Part shown: piece after piece, positions 34,027-41,102 of the stretch
Numbering within the stretch: the first letter of the stretch is position 1
How the letters are laid out: every line of letters starts with the position of its first letter
Assembly: GCF_001956295.1 (NCBI RefSeq)
Contig: NZ_MRTD01000015.1
Span: forward strand, 62,001-126,000
DNA length: 64,000 nucleotides
Direction of reading: 5' to 3'
From: Paenibacillus sp. FSL A5-0031
GTDB lineage: Bacteria; Bacillota; Bacilli; Paenibacillales; Paenibacillaceae
The notes under the pieces: model-generated
What the model was told of the DNA's origin: nothing
The model's input: only the letters and a program-made list of their open reading frames with translations
The model's database searches: none
Made by a program: the position numbers and the translations under genes

Positions 34027-34628
34027 CGATCCTACTCATTAAGCACATATCTGTGCTTAACCACCACAAACCAGGGTTGCTTTTCCTTTATAAGCGCATA
34101 TGTGTTATTACAGCGAACTTTCGAGCATACTCTCACCACGATCCCACTCTGTAAGCACGTATGTGTTCTTACAGACCACAAACCAGAGTTACTTTTCCCC
34201 TATAAGCGCATATGTGTTCTTACAGCGAACTTTCGAGCGTGATCTCACGACGATTCCACTCTGTAAGCACGTATGTGTTCTTACAGACCACAAACCAGAC
34301 TTACTTTTCCCCTATAAGCGCATATGTGTTCTTACAGCGAACTTTCGAGCGTGATCTCACGACGATTCCAGTCATTAAGCACATATGTGTGCTTAACCAC
34401 CACAAACCAGAGTTACTTTTCCCCTATAAGCGCATATTTGTTCTTACAGCGAACTTTCGAACGTGATCTCACCACGATTCCACTCATTAAGCACATATGT
34501 GTGCTTACAGACCACAAACCAGAGTTACTTTTTCCCCTATAAGCGCATATGTGTTCTTACAGCGAACTTTCGTGCGTACTCTCATGACGATTCCACTCTG
34601 TAAGCACGTATAGGTACTAACGCACCAC
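34027..34628. repeat. Tandem array of 112-bp units (five full copies plus a partial one)
   Basis: Units begin with CGATTCCACT or close variants at 34027, 34139, 34251, 34363, 34475 and 34588. The period is 112 bp in four cases and 113 bp in the last full unit because of one extra T. Each unit holds two related palindromes built on TAAGCrCATATGTGnnCTTA, and a third, CGTGATCTCACG. The palindrome arms vary in pairs: CTGTAAG with CTTACAG in copies 2 and 3, CATTAAG with CTTAACC in copies 1 and 4. The last copy decays after about 40 bp. Because 112 is not a multiple of 3, overlapping open frames appear in shifted registers; they are not genes. Confidence 0.93.
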
Positions 34629-34685
34629 AGTCACCTATTGTCGTCTCTTATAAAGCGACGTTTTCTGCGAATAGCCGGACAGATC

Positions 34686-34730
34686 AAAAAAGGGTTTCCC
34701 ATAAAGTCTATTAGACTCTATGAGACACCC
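34686..34730 (-). terminator. Terminator of the yqe operon
   Basis: The minus strand reads GGGTGTCTCATAGAGTCTA.. pairing with ..TAGACTTTATGGGAAACCC, an imperfect stem of about 18 bp followed by TTTTTT. It lies 18 bp after the yqeM-like stop codon. Confidence 0.85.
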
Positions 34731-34747
34731 ATCTCTAGTGGATCATA

Positions 34748-35515
34748 TTATTTGATTGCTGCGAAGAACAAACGCTCTGATTCGCTGTCAGCTGGCTTCA
34801 GCTCAAAATCTGCGTAACGGTCAACCGTTTTAAAGCCCGCACGGTACAGAGCTGACTCGATCCAGTCTGGATCGTAAGCGCGCTGCACATGTGATTCTTC
34901 AAACCGATAAAACTTTGAATCGCGGTCACGCGAGAATATCGTTAGGTTATGCTCAATCTCGCAGCGCTCCTCTTCAAAGTCGCATGTCCATATATAGGCT
35001 ACATCGCGCTCATCAAGCACAAAGGGCTGTTCTTCCGCATAACGAATGAGCTGCTTTGGCGGATGCATATCGAATAAAAAGGAACCGCCGCTGCGAAGGC
35101 CCGCATAGGTAGCGCGGAAAGCCGCCTCAATATCCTCTTCCTCCGTCAAATAGTTCAAGCAATCACAAAACGAAATGACCGCATCAACGGGCTCTTGCAG
35201 CTCCCATTCACGCATGTCCTGTTGCAGCCACCGAATCGAACCGGAGCGCGGTCTCGTAACAGCCTGAGGCGTCTCATCCCACTTGCTGCGTGCGACGGTA
35301 AGCATGTCCGATGACAAATCGATTCCATACACATGGAAACCCGAGCGTGCTAACGGAATCGAAATGCTCCCTGTACCGCAACCAAGATCTACGACAGTAG
35401 CAGGCATGCCATAGCGCGACCAGCCGGCCCTTGCGAAGCCCAGCCACTCTGCATAGGGCATATCCTCCATCAGCTGATCATAGACAGTCGCGAACTGTCC
35501 ATAAGAGCGTGTCAT
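34748..35515 (-). CDS. yqeM: SAM-dependent methyltransferase, YqeM-like
   Basis: This 255-aa class I methyltransferase has motif I VVDLGCGTGSISIPLA (about 40-55), then GIDLSSDMLTVAR, and an acidic motif at VDAVISFCDCLNYL. The family is soluble and its substrate is not established. It is the last gene of the cluster, as yqeM is in B. subtilis, except that the cvfB gene separates it from rsfS. It overlaps cvfB by 4 bp (ATGA). A strong terminator follows. Confidence 0.88.
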   Translation of the reverse strand: MTRSYGQFATVYDQLMEDMPYAEWLGFARAGWSRYGMPATVVDLGCGTGSISIPLARSGFHVYGIDLSSDMLTVARSKWDETPQAVTRPRSGSIRWLQQDMREWELQEPVDAVISFCDCLNYLTEEEDIEAAFRATYAGLRSGGSFLFDMHPPKQLIRYAEEQPFVLDERDVAYIWTCDFEEERCEIEHNLTIFSRDRDSKFYRFEESHVQRAYDPDWIESALYRAGFKTVDRYADFELKPADSESERLFFAAIK

Positions 35516-36462
35516 TGCCCGTCAGCTCCTTCAGCTGAGGAGCCCTTCGCTTGCTCTCCTGCTTGCTCCGTCGTCTCGTCAGACGGTTCAGCCAAATATG
35601 TCCAGCTGCCTTTCTGAGTGACAAGCCTTTCTCTCATCAGCTTGCCTAAAGCGCGTTTGAAGGCACCTTTGCTAATCCCGAATTTTTGTTTAATAATGTC
35701 GGCATCTGTCTGATCAGAGTAAGGCATTCCGCCGCCTGGTCTTTCTTTAATGAAGGCAAGCAGTCGATCAGCATCCTCCAATCGTCCTACTTCCTTACGC
35801 TGCGCCATGGAGAGGTTAGCTCTGCCATCTTCACGAATAAAGGTTACACGAGCGCTTACACGCTCACCAAGTCTAAGCGGACGGATTCGTTCCGCGCTTG
35901 GAATAAGCCCATAAACGCCAAACCCTACAACGCCGCCATCAATCATGACGAACGAGCCGAGCTGCAGCGTTTTTGTTACCCAGCCTTCAACCCATTGATT
36001 ATTCCAGCTCTCAGGTGCATGGAAGACAAGCTCCGAGAGTTCCTCTTCAAAAGCAATTTTCGCTACAAGTCTTCCTATTTTGTCATGCTTCATCACAACA
36101 AATACTTCATCGCCAGGAAGAGGCCTGTATTCTATACTCTCTGGCAGCTCCGATAGCGGAAGCAGCAATTGTCTGCCAAGCCCCATTTCTAGGAAGCAGC
36201 CAAGCCTCGGATGAACATCCGCTACTTTCAGGCGAGCAAGCTCACCTAACTGGAGAAGGGGCTTCTTCATCGTAGCAGCCAATCGATCCTCTGAATCGTA
36301 AAAAATGAATACTTCCACTGCATCGCCGATTTTCGGCTTAGAGCCTACAAGCTCGGTATAATGCATGAGCACATCCGATTCTTCATCGCTCAAAAAATAG
36401 CCGTAGGGCGACACCTCGCGTGCCACCCTTAAAGTCAAAGTTGTTCCGGCTACAAAACTCAT
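35512..36462 (-). CDS. cvfB: CvfB family S1-domain RNA-binding protein
   Basis: The product is about 316 aa with three S1-like OB domains in a row (first AGTTLTLRVAREVSPYGYFLS; then LKVADVHPRLGCFLEMGLGRQLLLP; then WVEGWVTKTLQLGSFVMIDGGVVGFGVYG). It has a C-terminal winged-helix region (DADIIKQKFGISKGAFKRALGKLMRERLV) and an acidic tail. CvfB (YitL in B. subtilis) binds RNA and affects virulence and hemolysin expression in staphylococci. I place the start at ATG 36462, which has GGAG 6 bp before it and forms a 4-bp ATGA overlap with rsfS; the longer frame begins inside rsfS. In B. subtilis this gene is elsewhere, so its place in the yqe cluster is lineage-specific. Confidence 0.9.
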   Translation of the reverse strand: MSFVAGTTLTLRVAREVSPYGYFLSDEESDVLMHYTELVGSKPKIGDAVEVFIFYDSEDRLAATMKKPLLQLGELARLKVADVHPRLGCFLEMGLGRQLLLPLSELPESIEYRPLPGDEVFVVMKHDKIGRLVAKIAFEEELSELVFHAPESWNNQWVEGWVTKTLQLGSFVMIDGGVVGFGVYGLIPSAERIRPLRLGERVSARVTFIREDGRANLSMAQRKEVGRLEDADRLLAFIKERPGGGMPYSDQTDADIIKQKFGISKGAFKRALGKLMRERLVTQKGSWTYLAEPSDETTEQAGEQAKGSSAEGADGQ

Positions 36463-36806
36463 GCAAACTCCACAACCTTCGCATCGGACCATAGCCGCTC
36501 AATGTTGTAATATTCACGCTCATCGCGATGGAATACGTGAACGATAACGTCGCCGAGGTCAATCAGCACCCATCTTGCCGAATCCATACCTTCGATTCCG
36601 CGCACGCGATTGCCATTTTTCTCAGCTTGTTTCCGAATTTCGGTTGCGATAGCTTGTACTTGTGTATCCGAGTTACCGCTGCAAATGACGAAGTAATCCG
36701 CCACCAAGGAAATTTCTTTTAAGTTCAAAGCAACAACGCGCACCGCTTTTTTGTCTTCTGCTGCTGCGACTGTGATTTGAAGCAATTGATCCGAATGTAA
36801 CGCCAT
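36459..36806 (-). CDS. rsfS: Ribosome silencing factor RsfS
   Basis: The product is 115 aa, full family length (DUF143). It binds uL14 on the 50S subunit and blocks 30S joining when nutrients are low. Typical motifs are VADYFVICSGNSDTQVQAIA, GIEGMDSARWVLIDLGDVIVHVF and EREYYNIERLWSDA. It sits 21 bp after yqeK and overlaps cvfB by 4 bp. It corresponds to yqeL of B. subtilis. Confidence 0.95.
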   Translation of the reverse strand: MALHSDQLLQITVAAAEDKKAVRVVALNLKEISLVADYFVICSGNSDTQVQAIATEIRKQAEKNGNRVRGIEGMDSARWVLIDLGDVIVHVFHRDEREYYNIERLWSDAKVVEFA

Positions 36807-36827
36807 AGCTCAGCCTCCTGTTAAATA

Positions 36828-37382
36828 TTATTCTAATAAACTATTTCTTGCTTCTATTGTTAGCGGAAATATTCGTTTTCCTTTTTCTAATAAGAAGGAA
36901 ATTGTAGAGTTAAAGCCAGCAAGCAATGCTAGATCCAATGAATGCTCGCTAAGCTCGCGAATTTTGTCTACTCCTGGAAACTCTCGCCCTGGTTCCATAT
37001 AATCGGCAAGGCAAACAATTTTCTCAAGTTTCGACATGCCGCGGCGACCTGATGTATGGTAGCGAATAGCGTCAAGCACTTCGGTGTCCGCCACACCAAA
37101 TTCATGTTCGGCTACCCACGCCCCAACAGGGGCATGCCATAATTCTTTATCATAAAGCAAAAGCTCTGCTGGCAATGCTTGATCGCGAATGACCTTCTGC
37201 ATACGATCGACATTCCAGTACTTAGAAACATCATGCAAAATGGCAGCAAGCTCAGCTCGTACAGCATCTTCGCCAAACCTATTAGCTAGTATGACCGCAG
37301 TTTCCATAACTCCCTGTGTATGCAGCCATCTTCGCTCAGGCATTTCCGCTCTTACTTTTTCGATCATTTGCTCACGATTCAT
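36828..37382 (-). CDS. yqeK: YqeK HD-domain hydrolase (Ap4A-type)
   Basis: The product is 184 aa. HD-superfamily metal site: H in RRWLHTQGVMETA, HD in LAAILHDVSKYW, with downstream His in WHAPVGAWVAEHEFG and D in IVCLADYMEPGRE. YqeK enzymes split diadenosine tetraphosphate to two ADP. The start overlaps the end of nadD by 11 bp, so the pair is translationally coupled; the nadD-yqeK order is conserved across Bacillota. Confidence 0.95.
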   Translation of the reverse strand: MNREQMIEKVRAEMPERRWLHTQGVMETAVILANRFGEDAVRAELAAILHDVSKYWNVDRMQKVIRDQALPAELLLYDKELWHAPVGAWVAEHEFGVADTEVLDAIRYHTSGRRGMSKLEKIVCLADYMEPGREFPGVDKIRELSEHSLDLALLAGFNSTISFLLEKGKRIFPLTIEARNSLLE

Positions 37383-37962
37383 ACAGGTTGTACCTCCTCA
37401 TGTAGCGATTCACCGAATCAGGCACTAAGTATTGAACAGACTGCCTAGCTTTCACCTTGCTCCTAATCGCTGTTGAAGAAATCGCAATGGCAGGCATGTG
37501 AACCAAGCTGACCCGCTCCTGCAAATAAAACGGCAGTGCAGAAATATCGACCGGATTGCCTGGACGCTCTAATCCAATAAATGATATTCGAGCAGCTAGC
37601 TGCTCAATTGCATGCCACTTCGGCAGGTCGTTGATGCGATCTGAACCGATAATATAGGAAAAAGAATGGTTCGGATAACGTCCCTGCAGCTCTACGATCG
37701 TATCGTAGGAATAGCTCACGCCACCACGCTGCAATTCAATATCAAGCGCTCGAAAGGCCTTGTTGCTCTCGATAGCATCGCATACCATTTCGTAGCGCCG
37801 CTCTCCGCTAACGCCTGGCTCATTCGCTTTGAGCGGTGGTCCGTATGACGGGATGAACCACACCTCGTCCAAGCCGCTCTGCTCTCGTGCAGTTTCTGCA
37901 GCAATCAAATGACCGATATGGATGGGATCGAAGGTGCCGCCCATAATTCCTATCTTACTCAC
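37372..37962 (-). CDS. nadD: Nicotinate-nucleotide adenylyltransferase
   Basis: The product is 196 aa. It makes deamido-NAD from nicotinate mononucleotide and ATP. The nucleotidyltransferase motif GGTFDPIHIGHL (about 8-19) and the C-terminal ISSTAIRSKV are clear. GTG start, with GGGAGG 9 bp upstream. The start GTG overlaps the stop of a possible 29-codon frame (GTGA). It belongs to the yqe operon and is followed by yqeK with an 11-bp overlap. Confidence 0.96.
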   Translation of the reverse strand: MSKIGIMGGTFDPIHIGHLIAAETAREQSGLDEVWFIPSYGPPLKANEPGVSGERRYEMVCDAIESNKAFRALDIELQRGGVSYSYDTIVELQGRYPNHSFSYIIGSDRINDLPKWHAIEQLAARISFIGLERPGNPVDISALPFYLQERVSLVHMPAIAISSTAIRSKVKARQSVQYLVPDSVNRYMRRYNLYES

Positions 37963-38048
37963 TTGTTGAACGCCTCCCTATCAAGCAAAGTCGAAGCGTT
38001 AACAGCTATCGTGTCTTCTAGTATGCCCTTTATGACAAAAAGCTGCAT
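37959..38048 (-). CDS. Possible 29-aa small ORF coupled to nadD
   Basis: In the 110-bp gap between the yhbY and nadD genes an ATG at 38046-38048 opens a 29-codon frame (MQLFVIKGILEDTIAVNAST..). Its TGA overlaps the nadD GTG in a GTGA arrangement, and nadD's ribosome site lies inside it. No convincing ribosome site precedes its own ATG. It could be a genuine small protein, a coupling leader for nadD, or chance. No family known to me. Confidence 0.3.
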   Translation of the reverse strand: MQLFVIKGILEDTIAVNASTLLDREAFNK

Positions 38049-38072
38049 TCGCCGCGCAAGTCTCGGTCCATA

Positions 38073-38378
38073 TTATTTGCGAGCAGCTGTAGGAAGCTCG
38101 ATTTGTTTGTTGTCCTTGGATTCTTTGTATAGAACGATCGTTTTGCCGATCACTTGTACAAGCTCCGCGCCCGCTGATTTAGCAACTTCAACGCCGATTT
38201 CCTTAGGATCGTCTAGACAGTTGTTAAGAACAGAAACTTTGATAAGCTCGCGCGACTCAATCGCCTCCTCGATATGACGAACGAGGTGATCGTTAGTGCC
38301 GCCCTTTCCGACTTGGAAAATCGGTGTCAAATGATGAGCTAGCGCTCTTAAATATCGTTTTTGTTTGCCTGTAAGCAT
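38073..38378 (-). CDS. yhbY: YhbY/YqeI-type CRM-domain RNA-binding protein
   Basis: The product is about 101 aa with a single CRM domain: LTGKQKRYLRALAHHLTPIFQVGKGG (start), then ELIKVSVLNNC and VQVIGKTIVLYKES, including the GxxG-like VGKGG loop. It associates with pre-50S ribosomal particles. I start at ATG 38378, nine bases after AAGGA; upstream in-frame codons lack a site. The last residues (IELPTAARK) are basic. It is the yqeI equivalent of B. subtilis, between aroE and nadD. Confidence 0.93.
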   Translation of the reverse strand: MLTGKQKRYLRALAHHLTPIFQVGKGGTNDHLVRHIEEAIESRELIKVSVLNNCLDDPKEIGVEVAKSAGAELVQVIGKTIVLYKESKDNKQIELPTAARK

Positions 38379-38438
38379 AATAAGTGTTCCTTCTTTCATC
38401 TCAATAATTCGTCTGTTTGATTGCTTCAATAAATACGT

Positions 38439-39308
38439 TTAACCTTGCAATGATGCAAGTACCGTTTCGCGCATCGCTGTGACGGGTGCTGGCTGGCCTG
38501 TCCAATATTCAAAGGCATATGCGCCCTGATAAATAAACATGCCAAGCCCGCCATGAATGCGGCAGCCGCGCAGCTCTGCTTGCTGCAAAAATTTCGTTTT
38601 CAAAGGATTGTATATTAAATCACTTGCAACCGCGCCCAGCTTCAGCCAGCTTGCATCAATTGGCGTCTCCTCCGTATGAGGGAACATGCCTACTGATGTC
38701 GTGTTAATCACGATATCGGCTTGCTTGCATGCGGTTTGCAGCCCATCATTCGAAATCGCTTCAATATCTACTTTATTTTGCAATGAATCTACAAGCTCTT
38801 TTGCCCGGTCTACGGAACGGTTGGCCACCGTAATTCGCGCAGGATTCTCGCTTGCTAGAGCATAAATGATGCCGCGGGCTGCGCCGCCTGCGCCGATAAC
38901 GACGATTCGTTTCCCGGCAAGCTCACGCTCCGCTTCTTCCTTCAACGAACGCACATAACCAATGCCATCGGTGTTGTATCCGATTAGACGGCCAGCGTCG
39001 TTGACAATCGTATTAACCGCGCCTATCGCCTGCGCGCTTGCATCGATCTCATCAAGCACGGACATAATGTCCAGCTTATGGGGGATCGTAACATTGACAC
39101 CGCGAATGCCCATTGCACGAACACCAGCGGCAAAATCTCCGATTCGATCGCTCGTAACATGAAAAGCAGTGTATACACCGTTAATTCCCGTTTCCCGAAA
39201 GGCACGGTTCATCATAATAGGTGATTTCGAATGCCTTATCGGATCGCCGATGACGCCGAACAAAAGAGTATTGCTGTCAATCTGGTTTCCTGCGCTCATA
39301 TTCGTCAC
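38439..39308 (-). CDS. aroE: Shikimate dehydrogenase
   Basis: The product is about 289 aa. It reduces 3-dehydroshikimate to shikimate with NADPH. Motifs: GDPIRHSKSPIMMNRAF (shikimate site), GVNVTIPHK with the catalytic Lys, NTDGIGYVRSL, the nucleotide fold VVIGAGGAARGIIYAL, and NTTSVGMFP. I choose GTG 39308 because GGAAGGGG lies 8 bp before it; the TTG at 39326 lies in that site. In the yqe operon, where B. subtilis also has aroE (aroD). Confidence 0.95.
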   Translation of the reverse strand: MTNMSAGNQIDSNTLLFGVIGDPIRHSKSPIMMNRAFRETGINGVYTAFHVTSDRIGDFAAGVRAMGIRGVNVTIPHKLDIMSVLDEIDASAQAIGAVNTIVNDAGRLIGYNTDGIGYVRSLKEEAERELAGKRIVVIGAGGAARGIIYALASENPARITVANRSVDRAKELVDSLQNKVDIEAISNDGLQTACKQADIVINTTSVGMFPHTEETPIDASWLKLGAVASDLIYNPLKTKFLQQAELRGCRIHGGLGMFIYQGAYAFEYWTGQPAPVTAMRETVLASLQG

Positions 39309-39337
39309 AGTGAATTCCCCTTCCAAGTGACATATGT

Positions 39338-40465
39338 TTAGATCATCGAGTCGCGAAGCATGACCTTAACGCCCTTCGGCGCATAAATGTCAATAACAGC
39401 TCCACCAGTACCGTTCACTTGAATCCAGCCAAGACCGGATATAAATACGTCCTTATTCAAGCCGCGCTTAACGCGCAGTGAATGCCTAGTCCAAGCAGGA
39501 ATCGTTTCTAGTTCTTCAAGCGATGGTCCTCCGAGCAATTGCCCACGGTGATCTGCATACAACTCATCTGCCCGCTCCAGCTTCGTACGATGCATGTTGA
39601 GCGCGTTTGAAACATAAAACGTAAAGGATTGGCGATCACCCTCGACAAAATCGAATCGAACAAGGCTGCCAATAAACAGCGATTGACCCGAGTTCAATTG
39701 ATAGACGAGCGGTTTAATTGGCTTGTCCGGCAATAGCGAGCCAAGGAAGCTCCGCGGTACAACCTCTGTCATACGTGTCGTATAGACTATACCTGGGGTA
39801 TCAATAATCGCTTTCCCATCCTCAAGCGGAATATGAACGGCATCAAGCGTTGTTCCCGGATAACGAGAAGTAGTCAGTTCACGTTCCATGTCACTGTAAT
39901 CTCGAATTAGACGATTAATCAAGGTTGACTTACCGACATTCGTCGCGCCAACCACATAGACATCTCGGCCATTCCGGTACTGCTCAAGCGCTTCAATAAC
40001 CCGCTCGAAGCCCATATTCCGCTTCGCGCTGCATAGGACCACATCGACTGTGCGCAGTCCCTCTTCCTTTGCTTGCTTCTGAACCCAATTCCGAAGTCGA
40101 TTGACGTTCATCGCTTTCGGCAGCAAATCGATTTTGTTCACGACAAGCAGCACTGGATTGTTACCGACAAAACGCTGCAAGCCCGAAATCAAGCTTCCTT
40201 CAAAATCGTACAAATCAACAATATGCACAACGAGGCTATCCGTATTTCCGATGCTGCCAAGCAGCTTTAAGAAGTCATCCTGATCAACCGCTACGGATGA
40301 AGCTTCATTATAATTGCGAATTCGGAAGCATCGCTGGCAAATAACCGGTTCGCGACCGACAGCCGCCTCCGGCAAATAACCTGGCAAATCAGAACTTTTA
40401 ATCTGAAGCGCCACTCCACAGCCCGCACATGATCCATATGCCTGACTAAGTTGTTGTTCCATCAC
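39338..40465 (-). CDS. yqeH: YqeH circularly permuted GTPase (30S assembly)
   Basis: The product is 375 aa. An N-terminal zinc finger (CAGCG .. CQRCF, about 13-45) is followed by a permuted GTPase: G4 NKIDLLP first, then G5 SAKRN, G1 GATNVGKSTLINRL and G3 DTPGI. The C-terminal region is typical of YqeH. It is required for late 30S ribosome assembly and 16S rRNA maturation in B. subtilis. It overlaps yqeG by 4 bp (ATGA) and precedes aroE by 29 bp. Confidence 0.96.
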   Translation of the reverse strand: MMEQQLSQAYGSCAGCGVALQIKSSDLPGYLPEAAVGREPVICQRCFRIRNYNEASSVAVDQDDFLKLLGSIGNTDSLVVHIVDLYDFEGSLISGLQRFVGNNPVLLVVNKIDLLPKAMNVNRLRNWVQKQAKEEGLRTVDVVLCSAKRNMGFERVIEALEQYRNGRDVYVVGATNVGKSTLINRLIRDYSDMERELTTSRYPGTTLDAVHIPLEDGKAIIDTPGIVYTTRMTEVVPRSFLGSLLPDKPIKPLVYQLNSGQSLFIGSLVRFDFVEGDRQSFTFYVSNALNMHRTKLERADELYADHRGQLLGGPSLEELETIPAWTRHSLRVKRGLNKDVFISGLGWIQVNGTGGAVIDIYAPKGVKVMLRDSMI

Positions 40466-40986
40466 TTTGTTTCCCCCTCATACCATAACCCTTTTTTCCT
40501 TAAACGCACTAACGCTATTCGTTCAATACGACGATTCACTCGTGTCATTATACCTTCATCAGCAGGAGCGATTGGCGTGACAAGGATGGTGTATAACCCC
40601 ATACGGTTACCCCCAAGCACATCCGTCAGCATCTGATCTCCGATTACGACGGTTTCCTCAGGTGCAAGGCGGAGTACACTAAGCGCTCTCTTGAACGATT
40701 TGCCAGCTGGCTTGCGAGCAGCATGAATATATGGAATATTCAACGGCGCAGCAAACTTCCCGACGCGTGTCTCGTTGTTATTGGATACGATAACAACCTG
40801 AAAGCCCCGAGAACGTACGTAATCAAGCCACTGCACAAGCTCAGGCGTAGCTAACGCCTCCTTGGCACCGACAAGCGTATTATCCAAATCCGTAATGATG
40901 CCGCGAACGCCTCTTGCATGCAGCTCATCTAAGTTAATTTCATATACTGTATTGACGCGCATATGCGGCAACAGCCGTTCAAACAT
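40462..40986 (-). CDS. yqeG: YqeG HAD-IIIA family phosphatase
   Basis: The product is 174 aa. HAD motifs: IITDLDNTLVGAKE (motif I, Asp nucleophile about 35), VIVSNNNETRV (motif II), KSFKRAL Lys, and VIGDQMLTDVLGGNRMG (motifs III/IV). Family members are small-molecule phosphatases linked to the ribosome cluster; the B. subtilis protein has no fixed substrate. It is the first gene of the yqe operon and overlaps yqeH by 4 bp. Confidence 0.95.
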   Translation of the reverse strand: MFERLLPHMRVNTVYEINLDELHARGVRGIITDLDNTLVGAKEALATPELVQWLDYVRSRGFQVVIVSNNNETRVGKFAAPLNIPYIHAARKPAGKSFKRALSVLRLAPEETVVIGDQMLTDVLGGNRMGLYTILVTPIAPADEGIMTRVNRRIERIALVRLRKKGLWYEGETK

Positions 40987-41025
40987 AATGGATATCCCTC
41001 TGCTTTCTGCTTGCTATCTTACGAA

Positions 41026-41055
41026 ACTATACCATACAAACTAATTTTGTTGCAA
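41026..41055 (-). promoter_or_regulatory. Promoter of the yqe operon
   Basis: On the minus strand, TTGCAA (41050-41055), 18 bp, TATAGT (41026-41031), about 40 bp before the yqeG start. The -35 box touches the T-run of the upstream operon's terminator. Confidence 0.55.
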
Positions 41056-41092
41056 AAAAATACCGCTACCAATTTCTCTGGCGAGCGGTATT
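41054..41092 (-). terminator. Terminator of the MoxR/DUF58/transglutaminase operon
   Basis: AATACCGCT / AGCGGTATT with a 17-nt loop is followed on the minus strand by TTTTTTT. It lies 10 bp beyond the stop codon of the 750-aa transglutaminase gene. Confidence 0.9.
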
Positions 41093-41102
41093 TGTTCGTA
41101 TG

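Larger units (their letters stand above)
33818..34747. other. Gene-free region with inverted repeat and tandem array
   Basis: About 930 bp lie between the small hypothetical gene and the yqeM-like gene. The first 140 bp are AT-rich with nothing clear. Then come a perfect 21-bp inverted repeat (33958-34009), a 112-bp tandem array (34027-34628), a short unique piece, and the terminator of the yqe operon (34686-34730). Open frames across the array are artefacts of the repeats. Confidence 0.85.

Noticed and set aside
33963..34542. Five overlapping plus-strand open frames of 63-90 codons with similar peptides
   Set aside because: They are readings of the 112-bp tandem repeat in successive frames; no ribosome sites and no frame continuity. 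The repeat itself is the feature.
34027..34628. Possible CRISPR array
   Set aside because: Repeat units are 112 bp, contiguous and nearly identical over their full length; there are no unique spacers and no cas genes.
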